This document shows positions 44,183-53,389 of a DNA stretch of 64,000 nt, piece after piece (position 1 is the first letter of the stretch; each line of letters opens with the position of its first letter). The DNA is from Stygibacter sp964604155 (GTDB taxonomy: Bacteria; Cloacimonadota; Cloacimonadia; Cloacimonadales; TCS61). A program made the position numbers and the translations under genes. The notes beneath the pieces are model-generated. The model saw nothing but the letters and a program-made list of their open reading frames with translations, was not told the DNA's origin and did no database searches. The stretch is taken from positions 7,981-71,980 of the forward strand of contig CAZRXY010000014.1 in NCBI GenBank assembly GCA_964604155.1, in the 5' to 3' direction.

Positions 44183-45337
44183 ATGAAAAAGATTATTTTA
44201 TTATGTATCCTTATCGCTCTATCGATTGCGGTGTTTGCACAGAGTCCAAGGTTGATTAGTATGGGAAGTGTCTATGGTTATATCGATGATGACTATGACA
44301 TATTTACTTACCCCGCAACAATTAATTCTTACGCAAAAAATGTATATGGATATCTGGGATCATCATGTTCTGATGAATATTCATATAATTTCGGTTTTAA
44401 TTGCTTGTTATCGAAATTTGTCCTTGGCGTATATTTCAATAAACCATTGCCCAGTATGGCACTTAATAACTATGTCGAGCAAAGTTATGCAATGCTCGAT
44501 AAAAGATTCCAGATGTTTCTGGGTCTAAATGAAAATATCGCTGCTACTTTTTCTCTGGCAATGGATAGTTATACCGCACCTTCAAGAGCTAATGAAGATA
44601 CAGAGAATGCCATGGCATTAGGCTTTGGAATTGGCTACTCTACAGATAAATTTGATCTTGGTGCAAACATTCTACTGCCTTCATATTCCACTGAAGACTA
44701 TTTTATAGATAATAATTCTATCGAACAGAAAGAATCTAAATCGCTTATCGATATAGCCGGCAGAATGCTTTTAACAGAATACAACAGCAGAGAAATCATC
44801 GGAAAAGTTAATCTGCATACTGGCTCATCCACCTTCGATGACGGTGTGAATAACACAAATGATATTGAAAGTAGTTATATGGCTTTCGATCTCGGATTTG
44901 CCGGCTTGCTCAATATCGATGATGACAATTTGCTGGTTATTGGCATCACTCCCTTTGGTTTGCATAACGCAAAAACCGAATCTGGTACTCAGGATTATAC
45001 GGAAACCTCCACTACTAATACTATTATGCTGCCCGCCTTTAATATTGGTTTAGAATCAAAAATTTGTAAATGGCTCGTTGTCCGTAGCGGAATTATTCAA
45101 AATTACTTGATGGTCACCGAAACAGATGAATACGTAGATGATAATGGCAAAATGGAAGAGACCATAAAATACAAGGACAGCCACTTTGATTTCAAAATGG
45201 GTATGGGTATGTTCTTTAAAAATTTCACTCTCGATTTTGTCTTTAACGAACGATTCCTCCATAATGGACCAAACTTCATTACAGGTGCCGTTACTGAAAA
45301 TGTTATCGGCAAATTGATGCTCAAATATAGCTTCTAA
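44183..45337 (+). CDS. Putative outer-membrane beta-barrel protein
   Basis: 384 residues. Signal peptide MKKIILLCILIALSIAVFAQ, then a run of amphipathic strands rich in Tyr, Phe and Gly, ending GKLMLKYSF with the terminal Phe of outer-membrane barrels. The start (SPRLISMGSVYGYIDDDYDIFTYPA) resembles the OmpP1/PorV-like proteins of the FCB group, where an early statement of PA(G/T) repeats is common. I cannot name the function. The gene is isolated, with a repeat-rich upstream region and its own terminator. Copy-number changes in the upstream heptamer repeat could affect its expression. Confidence 0.7.
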   Translation: MKKIILLCILIALSIAVFAQSPRLISMGSVYGYIDDDYDIFTYPATINSYAKNVYGYLGSSCSDEYSYNFGFNCLLSKFVLGVYFNKPLPSMALNNYVEQSYAMLDKRFQMFLGLNENIAATFSLAMDSYTAPSRANEDTENAMALGFGIGYSTDKFDLGANILLPSYSTEDYFIDNNSIEQKESKSLIDIAGRMLLTEYNSREIIGKVNLHTGSSTFDDGVNNTNDIESSYMAFDLGFAGLLNIDDDNLLVIGITPFGLHNAKTESGTQDYTETSTTNTIMLPAFNIGLESKICKWLVVRSGIIQNYLMVTETDEYVDDNGKMEETIKYKDSHFDFKMGMGMFFKNFTLDFVFNERFLHNGPNFITGAVTENVIGKLMLKYSF

Positions 45338-45392
45338 TTAATAATTATCGCTTTGCGCCAGTCAGACCGGAAGGCGCAAGGCGTTGCTATCC

Positions 45393-45427
45393 GTCCTCAA
45401 TTGCTCCGCGATTGAGGACTTTTTTTA
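45393..45427 (+). terminator. Rho-independent terminator
   Basis: Stem GTCCTCAAT (45393-45401) with ATTGAGGAC (45411-45419) followed by eight T. A second small hairpin (TTGCGCC/GGCGCAA) precedes it. It ends the outer-membrane protein gene. Confidence 0.9.
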
Positions 45428-45512
45428 TCCGCTTAACCAGCAAATGATATTTCTTGAAAATCAAAAATTATATATATATAAAAAATGTCAATCCAGTCAC
45501 TTGTAAAAAAAA

Positions 45513-45589
45513 TGGTCGGGATGAGAGGATTTGAACCTCCGACCTCGCGGTCCCGAACCGAGCGCGCTACCGAACTGCGCTACATCCCG
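45513..45589 (-). tRNA. tRNA-Pro (anticodon CGG)
   Basis: 77 nt including an encoded CCA. Acceptor stem CGGGATG/CATCCCG, D-stem GCGC/GCGC, anticodon loop TTCGGGA giving anticodon CGG, T-arm GGAGG-TTCAAAT-CCTCT. The anticodon stem has one mismatch at position 28-42 (T-C), otherwise it is a normal cloverleaf. The acceptor pairing sets the ends. Confidence 0.93.
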
Positions 45590-45624
45590 ACGTACTGGAA
45601 TGAAATTTTGCCTGCCCTGTTTTC

Positions 45625-45661
45625 TGTCAAGCAATATCAATGCCCTGGCATACCCCCAAAA
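45625..45661 (-). promoter_or_regulatory. tRNA-Pro promoter with upstream GGGGGTATGCC element
   Basis: On the minus strand TTTTGGGGGTATGCC (45647-45661), 16 bp, then TTGACA (45625-45630), about 35 bp before the tRNA. It shows that the element serves stable-RNA as well as protein genes. Confidence 0.6.
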
Positions 45662-45845
45662 TTAGTTCGAAAAGTGGAAATAATGATCAAGCAAACAATT
45701 TATCGTCAACATCCCGGAGTCCTATAGACCATCATGGATGTAACTTAGCTGATTTGTTAGCTTCCAGATAAAACCTCCCAAATGTTCGAAGATCTCCGGG
45801 ATGGTTGACCCACAATAATACAACTATATTCATTTTTTCCCAGCT
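45645..45845. repeat. Long-hairpin intergenic repeat, copy B (inverted relative to copy A)
   Basis: Starts CTGGCATACCCCCAAAATTAG and shares the outer parts with copy A: AGTGGAA.TAATGATCAAG, TCGTCA.CATC.CGGAG, CTCCGGGATGGT.GACC and ATTCATTTTTTCCCAG. The stem base CATCCCGGAG/CTCCGGGATG is kept while the interior differs almost completely. Confidence 0.75.
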
Positions 45846-45971
45846 ATCAGCCAATGCAGACGTGTTTCATCTTTATCAATCAATAAGCATTATTGAATAT
45901 GCTCACTTCACATCACTCTTCACCCATCACACATCACTATTCTCAATTATATCCCCTCTGCGCCCCCTGTC

Positions 45972-46335
45972 TGCCTTGTCGAACATTGTTCGTAGTATGG
46001 TGGTTCATAATCTTCTCTTTTTTTTACAACCACTGAAGGCATGGAATAGCGCTGAAAATGTAAGAAAATTAAAATACTTGTAGATCATCATTCTTATTCC
46101 TCTTTTCTTACTTCTGTGTAATTCTGTGATTTCTGTGGTTCATAATCTTCTCTTTTTTACAACCGCTGAAAGCTCTGAATGACACTGAAAATGTAAGACA
46201 AGAAATAATGCCACTCATTTTATTACTCATTCCTTTTTTTCTGTGCTTCTCTCCGTTCGTGTCGTTCGTGCTGTTCGCCTGCCATGTCGAACCTTGTTCG
46301 TAGTTGGTAGTTCATAATCTTCTCTTTTTTTTAAT
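45972..46335. repeat. Imperfect direct repeats in a 1-kb non-coding region
   Basis: The phrase GTTCATAATCTTCTCTTTTTT occurs near 46003, 46138 and 46310 (written here as one 20-base core GTTCATAATCTTCTCTTTTT). Near 45972 and 46279 it is preceded by GTCGAACNTTGTTCGTAGT. Copies 1 and 2 continue with ACAACC.CTGAA and ctgaaaatgtaag. No convincing gene lies in 45846-46626; short frames there are made of these repeats. Confidence 0.6.
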
Positions 46336-46535
46336 TAACTTGGTTGATAGCTAATCGGTAATAATGTAAAAAACGCATGCTAAACCGGGTGAAGAGGCGA
46401 AGGAGAGGGAGGACGGATACTGAGTATAAAACTCCCCGAGCTAAAGGCACGGGGCTACTCATTCAAAATTAAACATCCAAAATTCAAAATTATCCCATCA
46501 TCCTTGCAGGGTGTTTTGAAACAGAGATAAGAAAA

Positions 46536-46599
46536 ATTCCGGGGGCATACCAGTGATATTGAGAACTGAGTTGACAAAAAAAGGGAAGATATTTATTTT
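46536..46599 (+). promoter_or_regulatory. selD promoter with upstream GGGGGCATACC element
   Basis: ATTCCGGGGGCATACC (46536-46551), 19 bp, TTGACA (46571-46576), a 17-bp spacer and TATTTT (46594-46599). This is the clearest complete promoter of the set, about 28 bp before the selD start. Confidence 0.7.
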
Positions 46600-46626
46600 C
46601 CCAGGCATCCTGACAGGAGGTGTTTC

Positions 46627-47667
46627 ATGGAAATAGTGCCAATGACCCACTATGTGAAAGCTGCGGGCTGAGCAGCCAAGTTAAGCCCGGGGGACCTGGG
46701 CAGAGTGATGCAGGGTTTGCAATTGCCGGTGAATGATGATTTGTTATTAGGAGTAGGAAGTAGTGATGATGCCGGAATATACAAGCTTACTCCTGAGCTG
46801 GCACTTGTGCAGACTCTCGATTTTATCACACCTGTAGTGGATGATCCTTATATATTTGGTCAGATTGCCGCTGCTAACAGTCTAAGTGATGTCTGGGCGA
46901 TGGGCGGCGTAGTTCGCACTGCTTTAAATATAGTGGCTTATGATAATTGTCATCTCACGTTAGATCATCTGAAAGAGATACTGGCTGGTGGTGCGGATAA
47001 GATCAGGGAAGCCGGCGGAGTGATGATGGGCGGTCACACTATTGCTGACCCGGAGATGAAATATGGATTATGCGTCACAGGCACAGTGCATCCGGAAAAA
47101 TATATCCGCAATAATACTACTCAGCCAGGAGACGTAATAATTCTCACCAAGCCTTTGGGTATGGGCGTGATCACCACTTCTATCAAAGGCGAGATGACCG
47201 ATGAAGCTACTATAAAAGAAGCTGTCTTTTATATGTCTTATCTTAATAAATATGCTGCTGAAGCAGCAATTCGTATTGGGGTGCACGCCATGACGGATGT
47301 TACGGGATTTGGCTTATTGGGGCATCTTAATGAAATGACCAATCAGCAAACTTCCATAGAGCTTGAATATAATAATATACCCATTATAGAAGCTGCTCAT
47401 GAGCTGGCTTCCTATGGTCTCTTCCCTGCCGGAACCTATTCCAATGAGGGTTATTATCAAGATTATTGCCAGATAGATGAGAACTTGCAAAATGACGATA
47501 AAATGTTGCTTTATGATCCGCAGACCTCTGGTGGTCTACTTCTGAGCGTAGCAGAAAACAAGGCAGAACTTCTTATGCGGGAGCTACGGGAAACCGGAAT
47601 TTCACGGGCAGCAGTTATCGGCTGTGTGTCACCTAAAAAACATTGCAATATTATAATCAGGAGATGA
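46627..47667 (+). CDS. selD: Selenide, water dikinase, selenocysteine-containing
   Basis: Makes selenophosphate from selenide and ATP for selenocysteine synthesis. The frame starts at the ATG at 46627 behind GGAGGTGTTTC and runs 347 codons, but codon 15 is TGA (46669-46671): MEIVPMTHYVKAAG-U-AAKLSPGDLG. The UGA falls exactly where SelD has its catalytic Cys/Sec followed by the essential Lys (consensus GC(C/U)xK), and the total length, 346 residues, equals typical SelD. Downstream are GVGSSDDAGIY, DVWAMGGVVRTALNIVAY, GGHTIADPEMKYG and DVTGFGLLGHLNEM. A gene caller that stops at TGA would start it wrongly at 46705 and lose the active site. First gene of a four-gene run. Confidence 0.95.
46685..46701 (+). 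promoter_or_regulatory. Candidate bacterial SECIS hairpin in selD
   Basis: A 7-bp stem, GCCCGGG (46685-46691) with CCTGGGC (46695-46701), one G-U pair and a GGA loop, begins 13 nt after the UGA. Bacterial SECIS elements lie inside the coding region at about this distance and recruit SelB. Confidence 0.6.
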
Positions 47668-47669
47668 TC

Positions 47670-49808
47670 ATGAAAGCCTGCCGCTTTGGTAATCCCCTTT
47701 CTTCTGGGGCTGTTATAGAAAAGCCTACAAAATTTCTCTCAAAATTTGATGCTTCAGGCATCAGACAAAGCAAAAATTCTACTTCGATCTCTTTTAGTTA
47801 CAGACTTTCCAATAATGATGTAGTTTTTGGACTGGGTGAACAGATGGGAGGCATCAATAAACGCGGCAGAAAATATATCACCTATAATACGGATGTAACC
47901 GAGCATACTCCGGAAAAACTATCTCTATATGGTTCGCACCCTTTTCTTATCGTTCATGGGAAAAAGGATTGGGGGATATTTCTGGATTATCCCGGCGAAA
48001 TCTTATTTGATCTAGGATTTTCGCATAAAGACCTGCTAATGATCACCGTGCAGTCTCATGATTTTGATCTCTTTTACTGGTGTGACCTCACCTGGCAGGA
48101 AATAGTTACGGAATACATCACGCTCACCGGAGGTGTTTACATCCCGCCTAAGTGGGCATTTGGATATCAACAGAGCCGCTGGAGCTATCCTGATGCAGAT
48201 AGCGTTAGAGAAATTGCCGATAAATTCCGCCAGCTTGGTATCCCCTGTGATGCAATTTACCTCGATATAGATTATATGCAGGATTATAAGGTATTTTCAA
48301 TCAATAAAGAGCGTTTCCCCAAATTCAGCGAATTTGTGAAGGAACTGAAAGATAAAGGTTTTCATCTCGTGCCCATAATTGACCCGGGCGTAAAAATTGA
48401 ACCCGAATATAAGGTCTTCGATGAAGGGTTCAAAAATAAATATTTCTGTACGGACGAAGCAGGAGAGTTTTACAAGGCAGCGGTTTGGCCCGGTCTCACT
48501 CATCTTCCTGATTTCTCTGCGAAAGCTGTCCGCACCTGGTGGGGCGGGCTTTATGATCAATTGATCACTCAGGGAATTGAAGGCTTCTGGAATGATATGA
48601 ATGAGCCTTCCATCTTCTTCTCAGAGCCACGCAGTAAGGTTATTTACGAAAAATTGCATCAAGCTGCCAAAAGTGATAAACTAATTGAGCTGGATTTGAG
48701 CTCACTTCGGGGAGAACTCACTCGATTGCATAACAGCAGAGATGATTATAAAGCCATCTATCAGCACCCGGAAAAGAATTGCAGGATATGCCATGACAAT
48801 ATTCACAATCTTTATGGTGCTCAAATGACCCTGGCATTTTCTGACCATGTGCAGGAAAAATATCCTGAGAAAAGGTTTTTAATCTTCAGTCGCTCCAGCT
48901 ATAGCGGCTCACAGCGTTATGCCGGCATCTGGTACGGAGATAATAAAAGCTGGTGGCAACACCTGGAAATGAATATCAAAATGCTGATCAATTGTAATCT
49001 TGGCGGCTATTTTTATAGTGGAGCAGATATTGGCGGATTCGGAGATAACTGCCGGTCTGAACTTCTCGTCCGCTGGCTGCAACTTGGCGTATTCAGTCCG
49101 CTTTTCCGCAATCACTCGGCTATCTATACCCGCAACCAGGAGCCCTGGGCATTTGATGATGATACTCTCATAAATTCTCGCAATATTATCCGCCTGCGTT
49201 ATGCCTTTATGCCCTGGCTGTATTCGCAGTTTTTAGAATTTGCCGGTATGAATATCCCGCTAATCCGCTCATTATACTGGGATTATAATACACCCCGTGC
49301 TCTGCAAACCGAAGATCAATTCTGCTTTGGCGAAAGCTGCCTCATTGCACCTGTATATAAACCAAACAGCACCGGCAGATTCGTGTACCTGCCGGAAGAC
49401 CGCTGGCTTATCTGGAAAGCTCGTACCTGGGAAGAACGCAATCTGGAAATCATAGAAGCCGGAGATCACTATCTAAATTGCCCATTAGACAGACAATTGA
49501 TCTTTTTCCGTGAAAATTCACTTTTTGCTCTGCAGGAACCGGAAGATTTCGTGGATCAGCGTAAACCCGATACCTTGATCATTATCGGATTAGTTACCCG
49601 CCAGGCACAACTCAAATTAATGGTAGATAGCGGTAAATATCCCGCCTTCTCAGGCATGTCTGTTCTGGAAATTTCTGTCAATTTTATTGATAACTGCTTT
49701 GAAATCGAGACCCATACAATAAAAAAAGAGACTCTGCCCTGGAAACATCTGGTTTTTGAGCTCTATGATACCGAGGGTAAACTGGCGATCAGCCATAGAA
49801 AAATATAA
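47670..49808 (+). CDS. Glycoside hydrolase family 31 (alpha-glucosidase type)
   Basis: 712 residues. It has the full GH31 pattern: GLGEQMGGINKRGRKYITYN near residue 50, the nucleophile Asp309 in FWNDMNEPSIF, the acid/base Asp424 in WYGDNKSWW, and GADIGGFGDN. No signal peptide, so it probably acts on internal oligosaccharides. The start at 47670 has AGGAG six bases upstream and lies two bases after the selD stop; upstream in-frame codons overlap selD. About 60 residues between the two catalytic Asp (ELDLSSLRGELTRLHNS) look like a family insertion. Confidence 0.93.
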   Translation: MKACRFGNPLSSGAVIEKPTKFLSKFDASGIRQSKNSTSISFSYRLSNNDVVFGLGEQMGGINKRGRKYITYNTDVTEHTPEKLSLYGSHPFLIVHGKKDWGIFLDYPGEILFDLGFSHKDLLMITVQSHDFDLFYWCDLTWQEIVTEYITLTGGVYIPPKWAFGYQQSRWSYPDADSVREIADKFRQLGIPCDAIYLDIDYMQDYKVFSINKERFPKFSEFVKELKDKGFHLVPIIDPGVKIEPEYKVFDEGFKNKYFCTDEAGEFYKAAVWPGLTHLPDFSAKAVRTWWGGLYDQLITQGIEGFWNDMNEPSIFFSEPRSKVIYEKLHQAAKSDKLIELDLSSLRGELTRLHNSRDDYKAIYQHPEKNCRICHDNIHNLYGAQMTLAFSDHVQEKYPEKRFLIFSRSSYSGSQRYAGIWYGDNKSWWQHLEMNIKMLINCNLGGYFYSGADIGGFGDNCRSELLVRWLQLGVFSPLFRNHSAIYTRNQEPWAFDDDTLINSRNIIRLRYAFMPWLYSQFLEFAGMNIPLIRSLYWDYNTPRALQTEDQFCFGESCLIAPVYKPNSTGRFVYLPEDRWLIWKARTWEERNLEIIEAGDHYLNCPLDRQLIFFRENSLFALQEPEDFVDQRKPDTLIIIGLVTRQAQLKLMVDSGKYPAFSGMSVLEISVNFIDNCFEIETHTIKKETLPWKHLVFELYDTEGKLAISHRKI

Positions 49809-49820
49809 ATAAGAGGACTT

Positions 49821-52403
49821 ATGAAAATAACAATTATCATCACTTTTTTGCTTTTTACGACAATAATACTCGCCGCTGATATCGATATAGAACGCATATA
49901 TCGTTACGCCGGTGAAAATGCCCCGGAACTTGTAGATTTATTAGAAACTGCCGCACCCGATACGCTGCCCTATTATGAATTTCTTCTAAAAAATAGCTCT
50001 GCTTCCGACCTGGCAATCCTCACGGCAGATTATCTCAAGCAAAATGTGCATTATGCCCTTTTATCCAGAACACTTAAGTATGCAAAATCCTATGATGACC
50101 AGATATTTAATCACTTTGTATTGCCCCACAGAATGTCTCAAGAGCCCCTCGAAGAATGGCGTCCAGAATTCTATAAAGAACTTTTACCAATGATAGAAGA
50201 CTATGAACATATAGAAGAAGCTGCCATCATCATCAATATCTGGTGCCTGGAGCAAATGACCTATAAGCCCACCCATGGTCGCGATCAAAGTGCCTTCACC
50301 TCTATAAAACGCGGTTTTGGCAGATGCGAAGAAATGATGATCATCTATATGTGTGCCGCACGTGCTCTAGGAATTCCCGTGCGAAGCTGCTCTGCCCCAT
50401 ATTGGAATTTCACAGATAGCAATCATGCCTGGATTGAGGTGTGGACGCCAACAGGCTGGAAATATCTGGGCGAACCCGCCAGCTCACTCAGCAAAACCTG
50501 GTTCACCAGTACCACGCAGCGTGCCACCCTCATCACCGCTAATGCCTTTGGTAATTATCATCATCATAATACTATTAAGCAAAAAGATAATGTTACTACC
50601 CTTTGCTCAATTGAATTTTATACGGAAAGCTATAAGTGCCGCATTACGGTAATTGATGAAAATAACGAGCCGGTTGCAGATGCTCTTGTCATGCCTATGG
50701 CAGTATCATTTGGCGGTATCTGGCAAATGACCTCGCTCATTACTGACGAAAATGGCTCCTGCAGTATCCCACTGGGAAAAGGCAGCACCCTTCTGATGGC
50801 TGGCAAAGACTCCCTGGCTGCCTGGCAAATGCTCACTAATCTGGATGGTGATGACAGAGATATCGTTCTCACGCTCACCCAAAACAGGCAGATCGATGAA
50901 GAATTCTTATTTCTGTTTCCTCTACCGGGCTCTAATCCGCTTGATAATGAAGAACCCACTTTTTTTGACGAAAAATTTGATCTCATGCGGGAAAATGCCG
51001 ATCTCAAAAGGAAAACCAGGCTTGATTCCAGAAAACAAACTGCTGAATTTGCTCGTCTATACGACGCAGTATATCAAAAAAACCCGCCTGATGATGAATA
51101 TTTTGCCGAGAGAAAATCCTTTCTTGATAAAGCAGATGAATTGGCAGATAATACCCCTCACTTTTTGCAGGTGCTAAATAAACAAGATAGTGCCAAAAAC
51201 TGGATCATCATGGAGATGATAAAAACCTGGGATATCAAAGACCTTTGTGAATTGCCGGATTCCACCGCAATAGCAGATATCTGTGATATTTTTTCGGCAA
51301 ACCGCTACCGCTTTGCCGCCTCAGACAGCCTGTTTTCTGCCGGATGCATCGCCCGTACCTGGAGATCAGCAAGCCCCGTTCAAAACGCCTGGCAAAAAAA
51401 TTTCTATCAATATATACTGCCATATTTTGCAGATGAGGCAGAAACTACCTTACATAACCTTAATAACTGGATAGAGCAAAGTACTGTAATCGAAGAAGAT
51501 TTCCCCTGGAATTATTATTCCTCTCCACTCACTCCACCAGAAATCCTGAATCTGCAGATTATTCCCGAATTCTACAGGACAAAACTGCTGAATTCTGCCC
51601 TGAAACTCGCAGGTATCCCCGTCCGCTGGCAAGGACAATTAGAGTATCATAACGGCTTAGAATGGCTGGCAGCAACCTCTACAGCAACAGAGAATACACC
51701 CGAAAGTGAACTAAAAGAATTCAGCCTGGTGATCACCGTGGATGGCGAGAATGTGCTGGCAGAACCTTACGGAAATTTCCTGATTGCCAGTCTGGAAAAT
51801 GATGGCTACCTCTACCCCACCTGGTTCGATGGCGAAAATGATTCCCTTGCCTATAAAGGTAAATACCGTAAAACTGCTGATGAAGTTATTCATATCCAAG
51901 CCGCAATCCGTAATGGTAATGGCGATGCCCGCGTAATCATCAAACCCATTTTGGATGATGACCAGCAGATAGCCATCGATCTCCTTACACCTCGCGAATA
52001 CCTTGATATCAGCCTCGATTGGAAGCCTGATGTTCTGGAAAATATTATAGATATCTCCGGTTCCCAGCCCTTTGAAGGTAAAAAAATTATCATGATCCGC
52101 TCTAAAGATGACAGCGAACCACAAAATCATACTACTCGCTTCCTCAGCGAAAAAATTGATAAATTTGCCGAACTCAATGCCCGGCTCTATATATATTCCG
52201 AAAACCGCTCTATGCGCGATCTGCAAAATGATGAACGATTGCAAACCGCTTATCTCCTACGCGGCAAGCCAATCTTATCCGATATAATAGCCGCAGAAAA
52301 TTATCCCGCTCTCTTCATACTAGACGAAAATAATGCCCTCATTTTCTCTACTACCGGCTATAATATGGGTATCGCAGACCTTATTATCAGAAAGCTGAAG
52401 TAA
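49821..52403 (+). CDS. Secreted transglutaminase-like domain protein
   Basis: 860 residues. Signal peptide MKITIIITFLLFTTIILA. A transglutaminase-like (papain-fold) domain lies near residues 165-240 with Cys in GFGRCEEMMI, His in SNHAWIEVWTP and Glu in YLGEPASS, so the triad-like residues are present. An Ig-like module (RITVIDENNEPVADALVMP) follows near 275. The last 120 residues (KIIMIRSKDDSE, YPALFILDENNALIFST) resemble a thioredoxin fold without the CXXC. Bacterial members are often peptidases or peptide-binding rather than cross-linking enzymes. It is 12 bp after the GH31 gene, in the same unit. Confidence 0.8.
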   Translation: MKITIIITFLLFTTIILAADIDIERIYRYAGENAPELVDLLETAAPDTLPYYEFLLKNSSASDLAILTADYLKQNVHYALLSRTLKYAKSYDDQIFNHFVLPHRMSQEPLEEWRPEFYKELLPMIEDYEHIEEAAIIINIWCLEQMTYKPTHGRDQSAFTSIKRGFGRCEEMMIIYMCAARALGIPVRSCSAPYWNFTDSNHAWIEVWTPTGWKYLGEPASSLSKTWFTSTTQRATLITANAFGNYHHHNTIKQKDNVTTLCSIEFYTESYKCRITVIDENNEPVADALVMPMAVSFGGIWQMTSLITDENGSCSIPLGKGSTLLMAGKDSLAAWQMLTNLDGDDRDIVLTLTQNRQIDEEFLFLFPLPGSNPLDNEEPTFFDEKFDLMRENADLKRKTRLDSRKQTAEFARLYDAVYQKNPPDDEYFAERKSFLDKADELADNTPHFLQVLNKQDSAKNWIIMEMIKTWDIKDLCELPDSTAIADICDIFSANRYRFAASDSLFSAGCIARTWRSASPVQNAWQKNFYQYILPYFADEAETTLHNLNNWIEQSTVIEEDFPWNYYSSPLTPPEILNLQIIPEFYRTKLLNSALKLAGIPVRWQGQLEYHNGLEWLAATSTATENTPESELKEFSLVITVDGENVLAEPYGNFLIASLENDGYLYPTWFDGENDSLAYKGKYRKTADEVIHIQAAIRNGNGDARVIIKPILDDDQQIAIDLLTPREYLDISLDWKPDVLENIIDISGSQPFEGKKIIMIRSKDDSEPQNHTTRFLSEKIDKFAELNARLYIYSENRSMRDLQNDERLQTAYLLRGKPILSDIIAAENYPALFILDENNALIFSTTGYNMGIADLIIRKLK

Positions 52404-52429
52404 TTTTCCTGCAGAAATGATTTATAACT

Positions 52430-53323
52430 ATGAATAAAAATCGCCTCAATGGCATTATCATGGGCAGCATTGCCTACCTGATGTGGGGATTTCTCCCCCT
52501 GTACTGGAAACTTATCATTAATGTCCGCCCTCTGGAAATACTTGCTCACCGCATTGTCTGGAGCCTGGGATTCATCCTCCTCATTCTGGCAATCAAACGT
52601 GACGCAAAGTGGCTGCATATTATCAAAAAAAATCCCAAACTTCTTCTGCTCTATCTTGCCAGTGCCATTTTAGTAAGCGTTAACTGGTTCACCTATATCT
52701 GGGCAGTTAATAACGCCCATACGGTTGATGCCAGCCTGGGATATTTTATCAACCCGCTCTTCACTGTTTTCCTCGGTACAGTATTTCTCCGCGAAAAACT
52801 TGTCACTGCTGAAATTATTGCCGTTATTCTCGCTCTTATCGGCGTAGTATTCCTCTCTGTTTATTACGGCTCGCTGCCCTGGGTTGCTATTGTGCTCACT
52901 ATCTCTTTCGGGCTCTATGGCTTGATCAAAAAACAGGGACCTCTCGATGGTATCCAAAGTCTGGGTCTGGAAACCATGATCATCTTCATCCCCACTTTGA
53001 TCTTCCTTATTCACCTTGATACAAATAGCAATGCCGCCTTTATCCACTCCGGCATAAAAACTACCCTCCTGCTCTTTGCTGCCGGCACTATCACTGCCAC
53101 TCCACTTCTACTCTTTGGTCAAGCTGCCCGAAAAATACCCCTCTCCACTCTCGGCTTCCTGCAATATCTTGCCCCCACCTTCCAATTCCTCATCGGAGTC
53201 TTCATCTTCCACGAAGCATTCCAATTCCCCAAGCTTATTGGCTTCGCCATTATCTGGATCGCACTCATCATCTTCACCTTCACCCGCTTCTCAAGACATA
53301 ATATTACCCAATATTCTAAGTAA
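52430..53323 (+). CDS. rarD: EamA-family transporter RarD
   Basis: 297 residues with about ten transmembrane helices. It starts GIIMGSIAYLMWGFLPLYWK, the RarD signature, and has SVNWFTYIWAVNNAHTVDASLGYFINPL (in two parts) near residue 84 and FLQYLAPTFQFLIGVFIFHE near 240, both characteristic of RarD. The substrate of RarD proteins is not established. It follows the transglutaminase-like gene by 26 bp. Confidence 0.88.
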   Translation: MNKNRLNGIIMGSIAYLMWGFLPLYWKLIINVRPLEILAHRIVWSLGFILLILAIKRDAKWLHIIKKNPKLLLLYLASAILVSVNWFTYIWAVNNAHTVDASLGYFINPLFTVFLGTVFLREKLVTAEIIAVILALIGVVFLSVYYGSLPWVAIVLTISFGLYGLIKKQGPLDGIQSLGLETMIIFIPTLIFLIHLDTNSNAAFIHSGIKTTLLLFAAGTITATPLLLFGQAARKIPLSTLGFLQYLAPTFQFLIGVFIFHEAFQFPKLIGFAIIWIALIIFTFTRFSRHNITQYSK

Positions 53324-53389
53324 TGCCTTGAACGATCAATATACATCTGATACTGAGATAATTGAAGAATTGCAGAATTTATAATATTC

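Noticed and set aside
45805..46083. 92-codon frame MTHNNTTIFIF...
   Set aside because: It spans intergenic repeats and is compositionally like them; no start signal.
46705..47667. SelD starting at GTG 46705
   Set aside because: This start removes the active-site loop; the upstream frame with UGA has the ribosome site, promoter and conserved N-terminus.
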